Positions 10,100 to 21,689 of a stretch of 64,000 bases of DNA are shown here, piece after piece. The first letter of the stretch is position 1. Each line of letters begins with the position of its first letter. The notes under the pieces were generated by a model. That model was not told where the DNA came from, searched no databases, and saw nothing but the letters and a program-made list of their open reading frames with translations. Source of the DNA: Liriodendron chinense (taxonomy: Eukaryota > Streptophyta > Magnoliopsida > Magnoliales > Magnoliaceae). The stretch is from positions 2,464,361 through 2,528,360 of the forward strand of contig ML058453.1 of NCBI GenBank assembly GCA_003013855.2. Direction: 5' to 3'. The position numbers were made by a program, and so were the translations under genes.

Positions 10100-12250
10100 A
10101 ATCTTGCTTTTTCGATACTCACGTTGGGCACAAGGTGTGCCAAAACGGTTACGTATCGGCCGTATCGGCCGATACGTAACGGAAACGGCTGACGCCGTTT
10201 CGCGATACGGGGTCCAAAACGGGGACCCCCAAAATTTTGACCCGTAACGGCTGTTATGGGGGGCGTAACGGCCGTTACGCCCCTGTAACGGTCGGAAAAC
10301 GGGTAGTTTTTTTTTTTATATATAAATCTGATTTTTTTTTATTTTTCCACACTTTTCTTCTACCATTTCTTTTCTAATCTATTCTTTTGCTAAAAACCAG
10401 TGTTTGCAGATCGGCATATTTTACTATATCGGTTACACACACAAGAGTTCCCATTTTGTAGAAAAAAATGACTTTTTTTTTCCGATTTTCTTCTAGTTTC
10501 TCTTCCCTAAAAAAAAAAAAAAAAAAAAAACCGTTGGGCTTTCGGGCGCTCCGCCCTGAACCTCGGGCAGGGGCGCGCCGCCACCTGCACCCCCGGCGAG
10601 CGACCCGCGTTCCGACTCTGCGTAGAGGTCATAGTTTGTTGAGTCCAGTTAGCTATTTTCTAGATTTTATTGAATCCTCATATAGATCTAGGCCATATAG
10701 GATAGCTTGCATTGCGTTGAAGTTCAATAGTCAAAACTGCATTTGGAGGATCCTCATTCAGTCAAAACTAGAATATTTCTCAACTCTCTTGCTTGTTTTA
10801 CTTTGTCAATGCATTGGTTGTGTTTACATTAATGTCTTGTTACATTTGTATATATTATGGAATCAATTTAAACAATAGTTGCATCAATTCAGTCAGATAG
10901 CGCATAGCTTAGGATTCTTTTACAAAGGAACTCCATTATGTGAACTTTTTTTTTATACATATCATAATTTAAATGTGTGTATTGAGGTCCATTTTAACAA
11001 TCCTTGAAGTTTCATTGAAAAATTCAATCAATTTCCCAATGTTTTCCCCATATTTCCCAAAAAGTGCGATACATTCCGCGATACAACCGATATGTGTATC
11101 TTCTAATATGTGTTTAAAGGTTAGATAGTATGTGTTACTTATAATAGAATATAATCATGTGCATTTTACAGATTATGCACATGGTTTGTTATGAAATGGT
11201 GATGGTAAGGCCAGAGTGGTTCTTACAGGGCACCGTTAAGAAATTATAAGCGCGTAGTGCTGGACCATTTAAAGTATTGCAAAGAATTGAGTCCAACGCA
11301 TATAGGACAGACCTCCCACTTGAAATGAGCATTAATCCAACGTTTAATGTGAAAAATTTAGTCCATTCCCCTAATCCTATCACTGGTCATTCTTCCGTTT
11401 CGTGGCTATTTTATGATTTTGTTTCACAACCCACTACACCCCTTCCCTCACCTATTGATCGCAAAGAGGAAATTGAAGAAGAAGTTGTGGATGGAGAGAT
11501 AGTTTCCACGAGAGGAGGAGGTTTCCAAAGGTATCTTGTCAAATGTAAGAATAGACCACCGTCAGAATCTATGTGGTTTACTGAAGTGGAGTTGCAGACC
11601 GTTGATCCGAATTTGCTAGAGCGCCACAAGAGTTTTAATTGATGGTTGATGTTAAATTTTTAGATTATTATTGTCTTTTATTTCCGTTGGATTATATATG
11701 TTCATACACATGCATCATAATTAGGTTGTCCTGCATCACATGCCCTTCAATGCAATACTTGCAAGAGGTTGAATATTTTCTCCGAGAGAGGAAGACTTCT
11801 ATTCTAAACAAACGTAATGAAACCATAATGATGACGAGTCTTATTTAATTCCTAAGAAAGAAACAAGTAGGGTAACTCAATCATTACAAGGCTTAAAGGA
11901 AAATATACAATAAAAAACACTTGCACACTAATATTTAGCTATTAAATGTGACTTGTTTGAAGTATCCCTGATATTATCGAAATATCCCAATATGATCCGT
12001 ATCTCCTCCATATCTCCGTATCGGCAATACCGATAACACTAGTAATGATATCAATAACATTGGTAGTTTAAGAAAAAAATTCGGAGTATCCGTAATGCAT
12101 CACTAAGTATCGCCAATGTATTGATATTGCTAACGTTTTTTACTGTGTAAATTCCAAGTGTCACTTCTATCGCTAGTGCATTGGCGATATTTCGATAATA
12201 TTGCCAATGTACCGTTATAGCAAAAAATCTGTTTATGCCAAAAAAAAAAA
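10100..12250. repeat. CGATAC/GTATCG-rich dispersed repeat, copy 1 (with nested insertion)
   Basis: The left end (10,140-10,300) is GC-rich with 'cgtatcggccgatacg' palindromes. The right end (12,000-12,240) has 'tatcgccaatgtattgat' and 'gcgatatttcgata'. The same right-end text, in the same orientation, occurs at 27,930-28,145, and 10,960-11,070 resembles 28,480-28,570. It is probably a non-autonomous DNA transposon of unknown superfamily. A gypsy fragment sits inside. Several poly(A) and poly(T) runs occur. Confidence 0.55.
11241..11642 (+). pseudogene. Ty3/gypsy chromovirus integrase tail with chromodomain (remnant)
   Basis: A reading frame of about 130 residues gives the GPY/F-type module of a gypsy integrase (GPFKVLQRIESNAYRTDLP, 11262 onward). 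It is followed by a linker and a chromodomain-like segment (VDGEIVSTRGG, YLVKCKNRPPSE, WFTE) and ends at TGA 11640-11642. A stop (TAA 11247-11249) precedes it, where relatives read through. No LTRs, RT or protease were found nearby, so this is an isolated 3' pol scrap. Confidence 0.8.
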
Positions 12251-12825
12251 AAAAAAAATCATTTCAAAATTTTTGTTCAAAAACTAGGGGGACCAAAAAA
12301 AAATCAGCCCATCCAAAACTCTAGCGGGACACACCATTTGGGGCATTGTTAAATCATGCATAAAACCGCTAAGTTCGGAAGGGCCTAATTTTTAGGTTGT
12401 CCCTTCATCCACGTATGGTGCAGACAATGAACAGATTGGATGGTATATAAACAAGGACATTGAAAGCCCCACAGAAACTTATGGGGATGTCTCCACAATG
12501 AACGGGTTGGATGGCATACCAACATTATTTTGGGCCCCACATCAAGAGTAGGTGTTCCCCTCCACTGTTTCATGCGGCGCGACCTACCTAGGGCTACAGG
12601 AAGGACTGTAACTGTATGTTAAGATGATAGAATCTTTCTACATCTGAAGTTGGGATGGTCGAGCTAGGCAGGGCCCAGTTGGGTTAAAATGACCTCCGCA
12701 CAAGCCTGCCGCAAAGCTAAGAGGATATTTTGATTAAGGGCTATTTTGATACAGCCCTTAATCCTATTAATCACTGATTAGTAATAAATAGATTAAGGGC
12801 TATTTTGAAAAGTAAGAGGGAGTTA
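12251..12825. other. Non-coding; half of a foldback element
   Basis: The segment 12,400-12,600 carries foldback-family words ('gggccccacatcaagag', 'ccactgtttcatg'). At 12,733-12,815 'gattaagggctattttga' occurs twice, about 58 bp apart, with an inverted 'cagcccttaatc' between, which looks like a tiny MITE. No gene. Confidence 0.5.
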
Positions 12826-14640
12826 GGCATCTCTACAAATAAGAGCTTATTAGCTTATTTCTATATAAAAAAAAAAAGAAGCTTTTAGACCAGTTTGATA
12901 AAAATCTAATGAAGTGCTTATTTTTTTAGAAAATAGCAAATAAGCTCTGATTTAATAAGTTCGAAAGGGGTTATTTTTGGAACCGAGCTTATTTGACTTA
13001 AGCAGGTAGACATTTTGGACTTATTTTTGAACAAGTTTACCCTTAAACTTTTTAAGTAATTCCCATCTTACCCTTTTCTCTTCTCTTAACAATTTCTTCA
13101 AAAAAGGCTCACATGATGAACGACCCATAGTGAAGGTGGGCCCCACATGATGAATGACCCGCATCAAAGGTGGGCCTACATAATGCACGATCACATCAAA
13201 GGTGAGCCCCACATGATGGATGGCCTGCTTCAAAGTGTGGCTCTCCATGATGAACGATCTACATCAAGCAGGCCCTACCTGATGATGGTCCACATCAAAG
13301 GTGGGACCCACACGATGGACGGTGGACATTGAATGTGGGATTACATGATGGAAGATTGACATTAAATGTGGGCCCACATGATGAATGACCCATGTTGAAG
13401 ATTGAGCCCCACATGATGGGCGGTCCATAGCAAAGGTGGGATCTACATGACGAATGGTTGACATCAAAGGTGGGTCCCACATGATGGACTATCCACATCA
13501 AGTGGGCCCTAGATGATAGATGGTCCACAACAAATATGGGACCCACATGATGGACGGTCCACAGCCAAGGTGGGACCTACATGATGGATGGTGGACATCA
13601 AAGGTGGGTCCCACATGATGGACTATCCACATCAAGTAGGCCTCACATGATAGTGGTCCACAACAAAGGTGGGACCAACGTGATGGATGGTGGACATCAA
13701 AGATGGGCCCCTCATGATGAATAACTCATATTCAAGTGGGGCCCCACATCAAGGTGGTCCCATGTAATGAAAGGTTCACATCAAAGGTGGGCCCCACGTG
13801 ATAGATGGCCCACATCAAAGTGTGGCCCAACATGATGGAACATGCGCATCAAGTGGGTCCCATTTTATGGGCAATCCACGTCAAAGGTGGGACCCACATG
13901 ATGGATGATGGCCATTGAAGGTGGGCCCACATGATGGTCAGTTTATATCAAAGATTGGCCCACATGTTGAACGACACATAATGAAGGTGGGGCCTTACAC
14001 GATGAATGGTCCACATCAAGGTGGGCTCACATAATGGAAGGAGTGGGCTTCACATGATGGATGACCCACATAAAAGTGTGGCCCCTCATAATGGACAGGT
14101 CACATCAAGTGGGCCCCACCTAATGAATGGTCCACATCCAAGGTCTCTCATGATGAATGATATATATCCAAAGTGGGCCGTATTATGGATGATCCAGATA
14201 AAAGGTGCACCCCACATGATGAATGATGGATATCAAAAGTGGGCCCCACAAGATGGACAATCCACTTCAAAGGTAAAGCCCACACTATGGACACATCAAA
14301 TGTGGAGTCCACGTGATGGGTGATGGGTAGTGAACATTGAGGGGGCCCACATAAAGAACAATTGGAAATGATGTTGGGCCCCACGTGATGGAAGGTCCAC
14401 CAAAACAAACATTTGGATTGCTCTTATATTAAATTTGTTGTAATTTTTAAAAATGACGTCAATCACCCTTAAAAAAAAGCTCTTATTTAAAAGTTTTACG
14501 AAGCGACTTATTTTAAATAAAAGCCTTTTTTTTTTTTAAATTTCATGAAACGGTCTTATTTAAAACAGAGCTAGAATAAAAAAGACTTATTGAAGTAGCT
14601 CTTATTCAAAAAACTCTTATTGAATAAGAGTAGAGATGCC
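12826..14640. mobile_element. Terminal-inverted-repeat element carrying a minisatellite
   Basis: The ends are exact 11-bp inverted repeats: 'ggcatctctac' at 12826-12836 and 'gtagagatgcc' at 14630-14640. AT-rich subterminal sequence rich in 'aataagag' follows on both sides (12837-13020; 14420-14629). The interior, 13,100-14,400, is entirely minisatellite. No transposase coding and no clear target duplication were found. Size is 1,815 bp. Confidence 0.6.
13105..14400. repeat. Degenerate ~34-bp minisatellite, block 1
   Basis: Imperfect tandem units, for example 'gtgggccccacatgatgg' followed by 'atggcccacatcaaag', repeat with a period near 34 bp. Many single-base changes and short indels occur. 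Frames that read through the array (CGPHL, HHVGPTF) are by-products of the repeat and not a gene. Confidence 0.85.
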
Positions 14641-14749
14641 AAATGAGCCAACTTGACACTTTGAAGTTATTTTTGTTTTTAGCTTTTCACTTTTCTACCC
14701 TCTTCTCACGTAATGCATATAGTCCACGTCAACTCAACTGTGCCCTCGC

Positions 14750-16165
14750 AGAATGGACGACCCACATCAAAGGTGGGCCCCACATGATGGATGTTTCACA
14801 TCAAAGGTTGGCTCCATATGATGGGCAATAGACATTGAAGGTGGGCCTTGCGTGATGGACAATTAACATTGTTGGTGGTCCCACATGATGGATGACCCTC
14901 ATCAAGGTGGGCACCACATAATGGGCAGTCCACATCAAGGGTCCGCCCCTAACGATGAATGACCCACATCCAAGGTGAGCCTCTCATGGTTTATGACCCA
15001 TATTGAAGGTGGGGCCCACACTGTGGACGGTCCACATCAAAGGTGGGCTCCACATGATGGGCATGGACATTGAAGTTGGGCCATACATTATGGATGACCC
15101 ACATCAATGTGGGCCCTTCATAATAGACCATCCACATCAAAGGTCGGCTCTAATGGTGAATGCCCTCATGGTCCACATTGAAAGCTGCCATATGATGGCT
15201 AGCCCACATTAAAGGTGGGGCCCACACGATGGACGATCCACATTGAAGGTGGGGCCCACATGATGGACGGTGGATATTGAAGTTGGGCTCCTCATGATGG
15301 ACGATGACATTGAAGGCAGGCCCAACATGATGGATGACCCCATCAAGGTAGGCCCCCACATAATGGACGGTCCACATTAAAGGCTAACCCCTAATGATGA
15401 ATGACTCACTTTCAAGGTGGCCCCCAAATGGTAGGTTGCCCACATTGTAAGTGGGGCCCACATGATGGATGACCCACATTGAAGGTGGGCCCCGCATGAT
15501 GGGCGGTGGATATGAAATGTGGGCCCCATATGATGGACAATAAGATTGATGGTAGGCCCCACATGATGGACGAACATCAAAGTGGGCCCACATAATGGGC
15601 GGTAGGCCAACCCTATGATGAGTGACCCACATCCAAGGTTGGCCCCACATGATGAACGGCCCACATCAGAGGTGAGGGCCACACAATGGACAGTCCACAT
15701 CAAAGGTGGGTCCACATGGGTGATGGGTATTGAAGGTGGGCCCCACGTGATGGGAAATAACATTGATGGTGGCCCCACATGATGGACGACCAACATCAAA
15801 GGTTAGCACTAATGATGAATCGCCCACATCTAAAGTGGGCCCTTCATGTGGATGCCCCACTTCCAAGTTGGGCCCTATATGATGGACGGCCTTCATTAAA
15901 GGTGGTCCACACATGATGGACGGCCCATATCTAATGCCTGACATGATTGATGGTCCACATCCAAGGTGGGCCTCACATGAGGGATAACTCACATCGAAGG
16001 TGGGCCCCGCAAGGTTGACGGTCCACATTGAAGGTAAGCCCCACACAATGGACAATTCACATTGAAGACTGGCCAAGGCGGGCCTAACATAATGAAAAGT
16101 TCACATCAAAAGGTTGGCCCCACATTATGGACTACAAATATTACGTGTGGACCAAACAAACTTGA
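14750..16165. repeat. Degenerate ~34-bp minisatellite, block 2
   Basis: This is the same unit as block 1 (GATGGACGGTCCACATCAAA, then GGTGGGCCCCACAT). It is separated from block 1 by about 110 bp of unrelated AT-rich sequence. The flanks at 14,643-14,720 and 16,170-16,270 show only a faint inverted match. Confidence 0.85.
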
Positions 16166-16274
16166 GGGATGAGTACTCACTTTATGTTGGAAGCTAAACA
16201 TACTTTTATTCTGTTTGGCCATAAAGAAAAAAAGAAAAAAAAAAAAGTCATATCAACTTTTAATTTTGTACTCC

Positions 16275-16414
16275 CTACCCATAGCAGATAGTTTATATCA
16301 AAGGTAGCCTTGCATGACGGATGGCTCACATAGAAGGTGGGGCTCACACGATGGATGGTCCACATCAAAAGTAGGCTCCATATGATGGGCTACGAATGTG
16401 GAAGGCGAGCCCCG
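16275..16414. repeat. Minisatellite block 3 (short)
   Basis: About four units of the same 34-bp repeat, ending where the GCTCGA-rich element at 16,415 begins. Confidence 0.7.
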
Positions 16415-17435
16415 TGTAGGGTTTTACACGAGCCTGAGCCAAACCGAGCTTTGCATAGTTCGGCTTGGTTTGGTTAGCGGGTGACCTGAGCTCGGGCTTG
16501 GCTCAGCTTCATCCTCGAACCCAATTGGTAGACTTGGCTTGATTTGGTCAAGCTTTCGAGCCTGTTCAAGCGTATTCGAACTTCAAGCTTTCGAGCTTAA
16601 ATTCAAACTTCAATTCAACTAACAACAATTTATAACAAATCACAATTTGTCAAACTCATTTAATTCACTTATTTAACTAACAACAAATCACTAGTAAAAC
16701 AGTAAAACTCATTCAATTCACGATTTATAATTAATATGTAAAAATTAATAAATAAAAATTTCAAAATACCTTTGTCGGTTGGCTATTGGATAGGGGCGGG
16801 ATGGTCGGTTGGAGGGAGTCGGCTGTTGGAGAGGGGGTCGTTGACTGGAGGGAGGTCAGCTGTCAGAAAGGGGCGGTCGTCGGCTGGAGGGAGGTCGGCT
16901 GTCCAACAAGGTAGGTCGGACTGTCGGAATCGGACTGTCGGAATGGGCGTTGCCCAAGCCTGGAGGGAGGTTAGCTATCGAATAGGGGTGGTCGACGAGT
17001 GAAGAGAGAGATAGGGAGGTCGACTGTCGGATTGAACAAGGGCGTTGGCTGGCCAAGCGAAGAGAGAGAGAGAGAGGGTCTCCTCGTGGAGGCCAGAAGG
17101 CGACCATGGTTTTTAGGGTTTGAGATGAAGGGGGCGGGCGAGAGAAAATGGGCAGGGTGCTCAAATGGAACATGTTTTAGAGTTTTTTACTTTTTTGTTT
17201 GTTTGTTTTTTATTATATATTATATAATAATGTTAATATATATAATATATAATATTTTTTTAAATACCAAACTTGTACATGAGCCCAGCCGAATCGAGCT
17301 TAGGTCAGGCTCAAGCTTGGTTTGAATTCTCAACGAACCCATAAATTTGGCTCGGCTTGGTTTATTCAACCCTACAAGTCTAGTTGAGCCGAGCGAGCTT
17401 TTCGAACCGGCTCGATTTGTGTACCGCTCTATCCC
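16415..17435. mobile_element. ~1-kb GCTCGA-rich element inserted in the minisatellite
   Basis: The left end (16,415-16,620) and right end (17,280-17,435) are rich in 'gagccgagc' and 'ggcttggttt' words in opposite orientation, for example 'acacgagcctgagcc' on the left and 'ggctcgatttgtgt' on the right. The minisatellite resumes directly after it. Inside (16,770-17,040) is a separate short tandem array with units like 'ggctggagggaggtcggctg', period about 37 bp. No transposase was found. The same ends recur near 47,220-47,730 and 63,600-64,000. Confidence 0.55.
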
Positions 17436-18145
17436 ATGTGATGGATAATTGACATTGTTGGGGTGCGTTCCACGTCGCAGGTCGACACCTAATGTCGAGC
17501 GACCCACATCCAAGGTGGCGAGGACACATGATGGGCAGTCCACATCAAAGGTGGGCTCCACAAGATGAGATTGGACATTGAAGACGCCCCCATGCGGTCC
17601 ACATCAAAGGTCAGCCCTAATGATGAGTAGCCCACATTGAAGGCAGACCCCACACGGTGGACAGCCCACATCAAAGGTGGGGCCCACATGATGGACTACT
17701 CACTTTGAAGTTGGCCCCCACGTGATGGATGACCACATCAAGATGGCCCACATGATGGACGGTCCACATCGAAGGTCGGCCCTAATTTTGAATGGCACAT
17801 ATTCAAGGCAGGCCCCACAGGCTGGCCGGCTCGAATCGTAGGTGGGGCCCACACGTCAGGCGGTAGATATTGAAACTGAGCCTCACAGAATCGACAATCA
17901 CATTGATGGTGGCCCCACATGATGAATAACAAACATCGTCAAGATGGCCCCACGAAATGGACAGTCCACATCAAAAGTCCGCCACATCCAACGTAGGCCC
18001 CGCATGATGGAGGGCCCACATCAGAGGTAGGGTCGACACGATGGACGACCCACATCGGAGGTGGGATCCGCACGATGGATGGCCCGCATCGGAGATAGGG
18101 CCCACACGATGGACGGTCCGAATCACAAGGTGGGCTCCACGCGCT
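17436..18145. repeat. Minisatellite block 4, ending ~315 bp before the PEX7-like ATG
   Basis: About 20 degenerate units of the 34-bp repeat, more CpG-containing than blocks 1-2 ('gtgggatccgcacgatgg'). The array ends at about 18,145, so it probably abuts or overlaps the promoter of the next gene. Confidence 0.8.
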
Positions 18146-18292
18146 TGGTTTATTTCTAAAATATCGCCAAATTTTGAAATTCCCAGCGATACATGACCAA
18201 CGGTAATCCAAGGGCGATCCACACTCTTTAACGGCTAATCCCGTTCAAAAAGAAAGAACTGGCGGGAGGAGATTACCAAAACCCTTCCAAGA

Positions 18293-18372
18293 AAGATCAT
18301 CCTTCCGGGAGAGAAAGAAGATCATCGCTTCCAAGATCATACCTCCGGGAGAGAAAGAAGATCATCTCTTCC
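18293..18372. repeat. 40-bp tandem duplication in the PEX7-like 5' leader
   Basis: Two 40-bp units (18293-18332 and 18333-18372), each with 'aagatcat', 'ccgggagagaaagaagatc' and 'cttcc', sit within the likely 5' UTR. GA-rich leader sequence continues to the ATG. Confidence 0.8.
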
Positions 18373-18460
18373 GAGAGAGAGAGAGGCAGAAGATCGCTGC
18401 CTCCTCCAAGAGAGAGAAAGGGACAGAGAGAGCACCGTTTCATCAGTTTCGCGATCATCA

Positions 18461-19426
18461 ATGGCGGAGTCTGTGGTGATGTTCGTCTACCAAGAGACCT
18501 TTGATGGGTACGCTGTTAAATTCCATCCATTTCAAGAATACTGGCTGGCAGTCGCAGCAAGTGATCGGCACTACAAAAACAGTCGGATCAATTTGCACGA
18601 TTTCGAGGCCGGAACGAGCCCAATTGCAGCCTTCCCGGTGCCGGGCCATGGAAATCACATTTATGACTGTTCATGGTCTGCCAAAAATCCAAACCAGATC
18701 ATTGCAGCAGGCGAAGATGGGGTTATCCGCCTTATCGATGTTGCTCAGCGCCCTCCTGACAACGCCATCATTGGATCTTATGCCAGACATCATCAGCCTA
18801 TCCGCTCTGTCCAGTGGAACTCTGGAGGCAATAAGTTCCTTGCGGGTTCGGAGGATGGCAATGTCGTTTTGTGGGACATTGAGAAGGCGAAGACCGATTG
18901 TTTCCCCCACCCGGGACCTGTTCATTCGGCTGCGTGGGATTCCCACTGTGATACTCGTTTTGCCACTGCCTGTCATGACGGCTATCTCCGAATTTTTGAG
19001 CCTCTCAGAGGCAGGAATCACGTTGCCCACGCCCGCGTAGATCAAGAACCGTTGATATCCTGCAGCTGGAATTGGCATGGCCCTCCCTTCCTTGTCACTG
19101 CCACAAGGGGCAGGAGCCATGTCAAAATATGGGATATGAGGCGGCTCGATGAACCAGTCCACGTCCTCCATCAGATCAACCAAACTCCTATCCGCAAGGT
19201 GATGTTCTCACCACACTGGTCTCATGAAGTTGCAGCCGGCACGGATGAACGCGACGTTATTTTGTGGGATTACGGTCAAGAAGCGGGTAACCCCTTGATA
19301 ACCCCATATCAACATCATGACGGGCCTGTGCATGGATTGGACATGAGCAACCAAGCTGCAGGGCTGTTGGCAACCACTGGACCTGATGGAATAGTCCAGA
19401 CGTGGATGCATGCACCGCCAGTATGA
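18461..19426 (+). CDS. PEX7: PEX7-like WD40 protein (PTS2 peroxisomal import receptor family)
   Basis: A single-exon protein of 321 residues, close to the usual PEX7 length of about 317. The family binds PTS2 signals (RLx5HL type) in the cytosol and delivers cargo to the PEX13/PEX14 docking complex with PEX5. Family landmarks in order: FDGYAVKFHPFQEYWLAVA (residues 14-32), YDCSWSAKNPNQIIAAGEDG, IRSVQWNSGGNKFLAGSEDG with VVLWDI (about 140), VHSAAWDSHCDTRFATACHDG with LRIFE, ISCSWNWH with VKIWDMRR (about 225), IRKVMFSPH with VILWDY (about 270), and a C-terminal GLDMSNQAAGLLATTGPDG. That makes roughly seven WD repeats. The ATG at 18461 has a good context (atcaATGG) and no upstream in-frame extension. 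Identity to textbook plant PEX7 appears only moderate by eye, so a diverged paralogue is possible. The frame is undamaged. No introns are needed. Confidence 0.8.
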   Translation: MAESVVMFVYQETFDGYAVKFHPFQEYWLAVAASDRHYKNSRINLHDFEAGTSPIAAFPVPGHGNHIYDCSWSAKNPNQIIAAGEDGVIRLIDVAQRPPDNAIIGSYARHHQPIRSVQWNSGGNKFLAGSEDGNVVLWDIEKAKTDCFPHPGPVHSAAWDSHCDTRFATACHDGYLRIFEPLRGRNHVAHARVDQEPLISCSWNWHGPPFLVTATRGRSHVKIWDMRRLDEPVHVLHQINQTPIRKVMFSPHWSHEVAAGTDERDVILWDYGQEAGNPLITPYQHHDGPVHGLDMSNQAAGLLATTGPDGIVQTWMHAPPV

Positions 19427-21689
19427 AGTTGGCTGCTTCTTCTTCCAATCAAATTTCTCATACACCGGGAATTCTTACCTATTTCGTTCATTTTGTATAG
19501 ATAGGTTAGTGCACACAATGTTTTGAATAAAGTTACGAAAATCTTGCTCTAGGGTTGGAAAACATGACTTGAAATGGAATTTCAGAGTGAGAATTTGCAA
19601 TTTGGATCTGTTGTCATTATGGATTGAAATGGTTATACCCCCTTTTCATTTCCTTCAATGTTTAATTGAATGAAATATAATTTTGTTTGATTGATCATCC
19701 AAATGCACTTGGATGCAGTTGAGTAAAGAGGAAAAGGCCAAATTGTAATGGCATTTCCTACTAATGGCACACATGTATGAGATTCAAAATGCTCATCAAC
19801 TTGGCCTCACAATTTAGAGGACATCGTCCGAATTTAAAGCTGATGTGCTCATGGGTGGGCCATGCGTGCACAAGAGAATGAACTGTTTAAAACTGACAAT
19901 CAGTGCACATTCAACACATATGCCTGACTCACGAGATAGTAACTTGGCCTTTTGGACAAAGCATCTGCAGTTATGGGCCCCACTGGATGAGCAATATTGG
20001 ATCTTTGCACATTGTCAAGTCTCCTAACCATCTGACTGAAGTAGAAAACAACTTAGTTCCTATACTTTCTCCATGTTATTTTGGTAGTAAGTCTCCAATT
20101 TGTCTAAAAGCAAAATATCGTTAAAACCTTTGCCAAAAGTGTCATGATAAATGACACAAAGTAAGGTGGGAAATCAAACTACTATTACGGTGCAGAAAAT
20201 TTCGGTTATCTGTTCGAACACATGGCTAAAAGGGAACAACAGGGTATCCAAATAAATTGTTGAGGATGATTGCTAAAGATGGATTCTTTCCACCAATAAT
20301 ATGATCCTAGGATAAGCGTAATTTTTATTACCATACATGTATATCCATGCTTGTCACACACACACACACACACATTGTACCCATCTTTTTAAACCCTATT
20401 TGGGATAAAGCAATATGCAAGAAAACCTGGAGAATTCTCCAAATCCTCTCAAGTTATCGGAGGATACATTTGGATGGACAATAGGATTGAATTGCAATGA
20501 TTGGTACATAAGCTGGAAATTACCAGTTGTAATAATCTGTGTAGCACTTGTATTGGGGGACCGGCCTACGAATTGCTTTTATGTTAATTCCATGCTCGAT
20601 AACTACAATTTGAGAGCTACTTCCTCTTTATGGACACTAGGAATATCACTGTAAGTTGATCCTTCCCTTTTGATTGAACCAAATATGCGCAACTCGGATT
20701 AGATGCTCATTGAAATGCATAACAAAATTTATCACTTTTAGCTTGAACTATTAAACGAATAATGCATTTAGGCAAGGTAAGTTAGTGGAACAAATCACAT
20801 AGTTTAAGAAGGGTTTGCTACTAATGTATTGGGTGCGTTTGGATGCATTATCGATTTGAATTGTGATTAATAATTGATCATGGAAAGGAATGACTTGTCA
20901 TTGATATTGAGGAATTGGCTTCTTCGCCATGAACACTCGGACTGCAATTGCAATTTGTTCATTCCTCATGTTTAAGCTATGAATTCTCAGAATTGTGCAT
21001 ACAAATGCAGCCCAACTGCTTCATCTATCCCTAAATAAATGCAAATGAATCATCATTTGTCTAGACATCCATATTTCAGATATAAAAGTGTGGAGAGCTA
21101 TGTAGGGAATATCTCCAATCTCAGTTCGGGTACTTGTCTCAATGAGTTCCTCTATCTGCCTATCCCTTCTGGTCATTTGGTCAATTGGGAATCAGTGGCT
21201 GCTGCAATGCTTCCAGCACCTACTGACAGACCAATTATTAGGCCAGTGCATGTTCATGGCGTACCTGACCTGATGAATGGATATAATCTGTCAAACATGT
21301 GATACCTTTTCACATGTGCTTTCAATCGCTTAAATACATTGTTTTGGACTGTCAAAATCATTGGTTCCACTGCGCATGAGCCATGGCATGAAAATCAAAA
21401 TGATTAGACAGTTTTCCTAACTGTTTGATTTTAGCTGTTTAACTTGGACAATCTGACTATTTTCTCTCAACCACCCATTTAAATAGTTGAACTTCAATAG
21501 AGTGTCTAGTATCTATGAATCCTTTAATTCAATGGTGCCCTGGACAAAAATTCTAGCGCCTTGACGGAATCATGGAGAGAAGCTGAAACAGTTATGATTA
21601 TGATAAAGCAGAATTATATGATGCGTGACTCCACATGTTTGCAATACGGACAGATGAAGCAAATGTTTTAGTAATACAGACAAGCGGTC
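19427..21689. other. Non-coding stretch 3' of the PEX7-like gene
   Basis: No credible gene. It contains a (CA)n run at 20,358-20,374. It also holds a probable small MITE at about 20,831-21,014, with ends 'gggtgcgtttggatgca' and, inverted, 'tgcatacaaatgcagccc'. A frame of 87 residues at 21,039-21,302 matches nothing I recognise. Confidence 0.45.

Noticed and set aside
10468..10878. 136-residue frame after a poly(A) run
   Set aside because: The N-terminus codes poly-phenylalanine/lysine from homopolymers and the rest matches nothing. It lies inside the CGATAC-rich repeat.
15377..16076. Open frames of 88-140 codons on the minus strand with CGPHL/HHVGPTF repeats
   Set aside because: They come from reading a 34-bp minisatellite. 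The period is not a multiple of three and the frames rotate, so these are by-products and not a repeat protein.
13105..18145. A CRISPR-like array
   Set aside because: The units are contiguous, degenerate and without unique spacers, and the DNA is plant nuclear.
19845..20124. Two overlapping small frames (60 and 73 residues) 3' of the PEX7-like gene
   Set aside because: They contain foldback-type words ('tgggccccactggatgagcaa') and no known domain.
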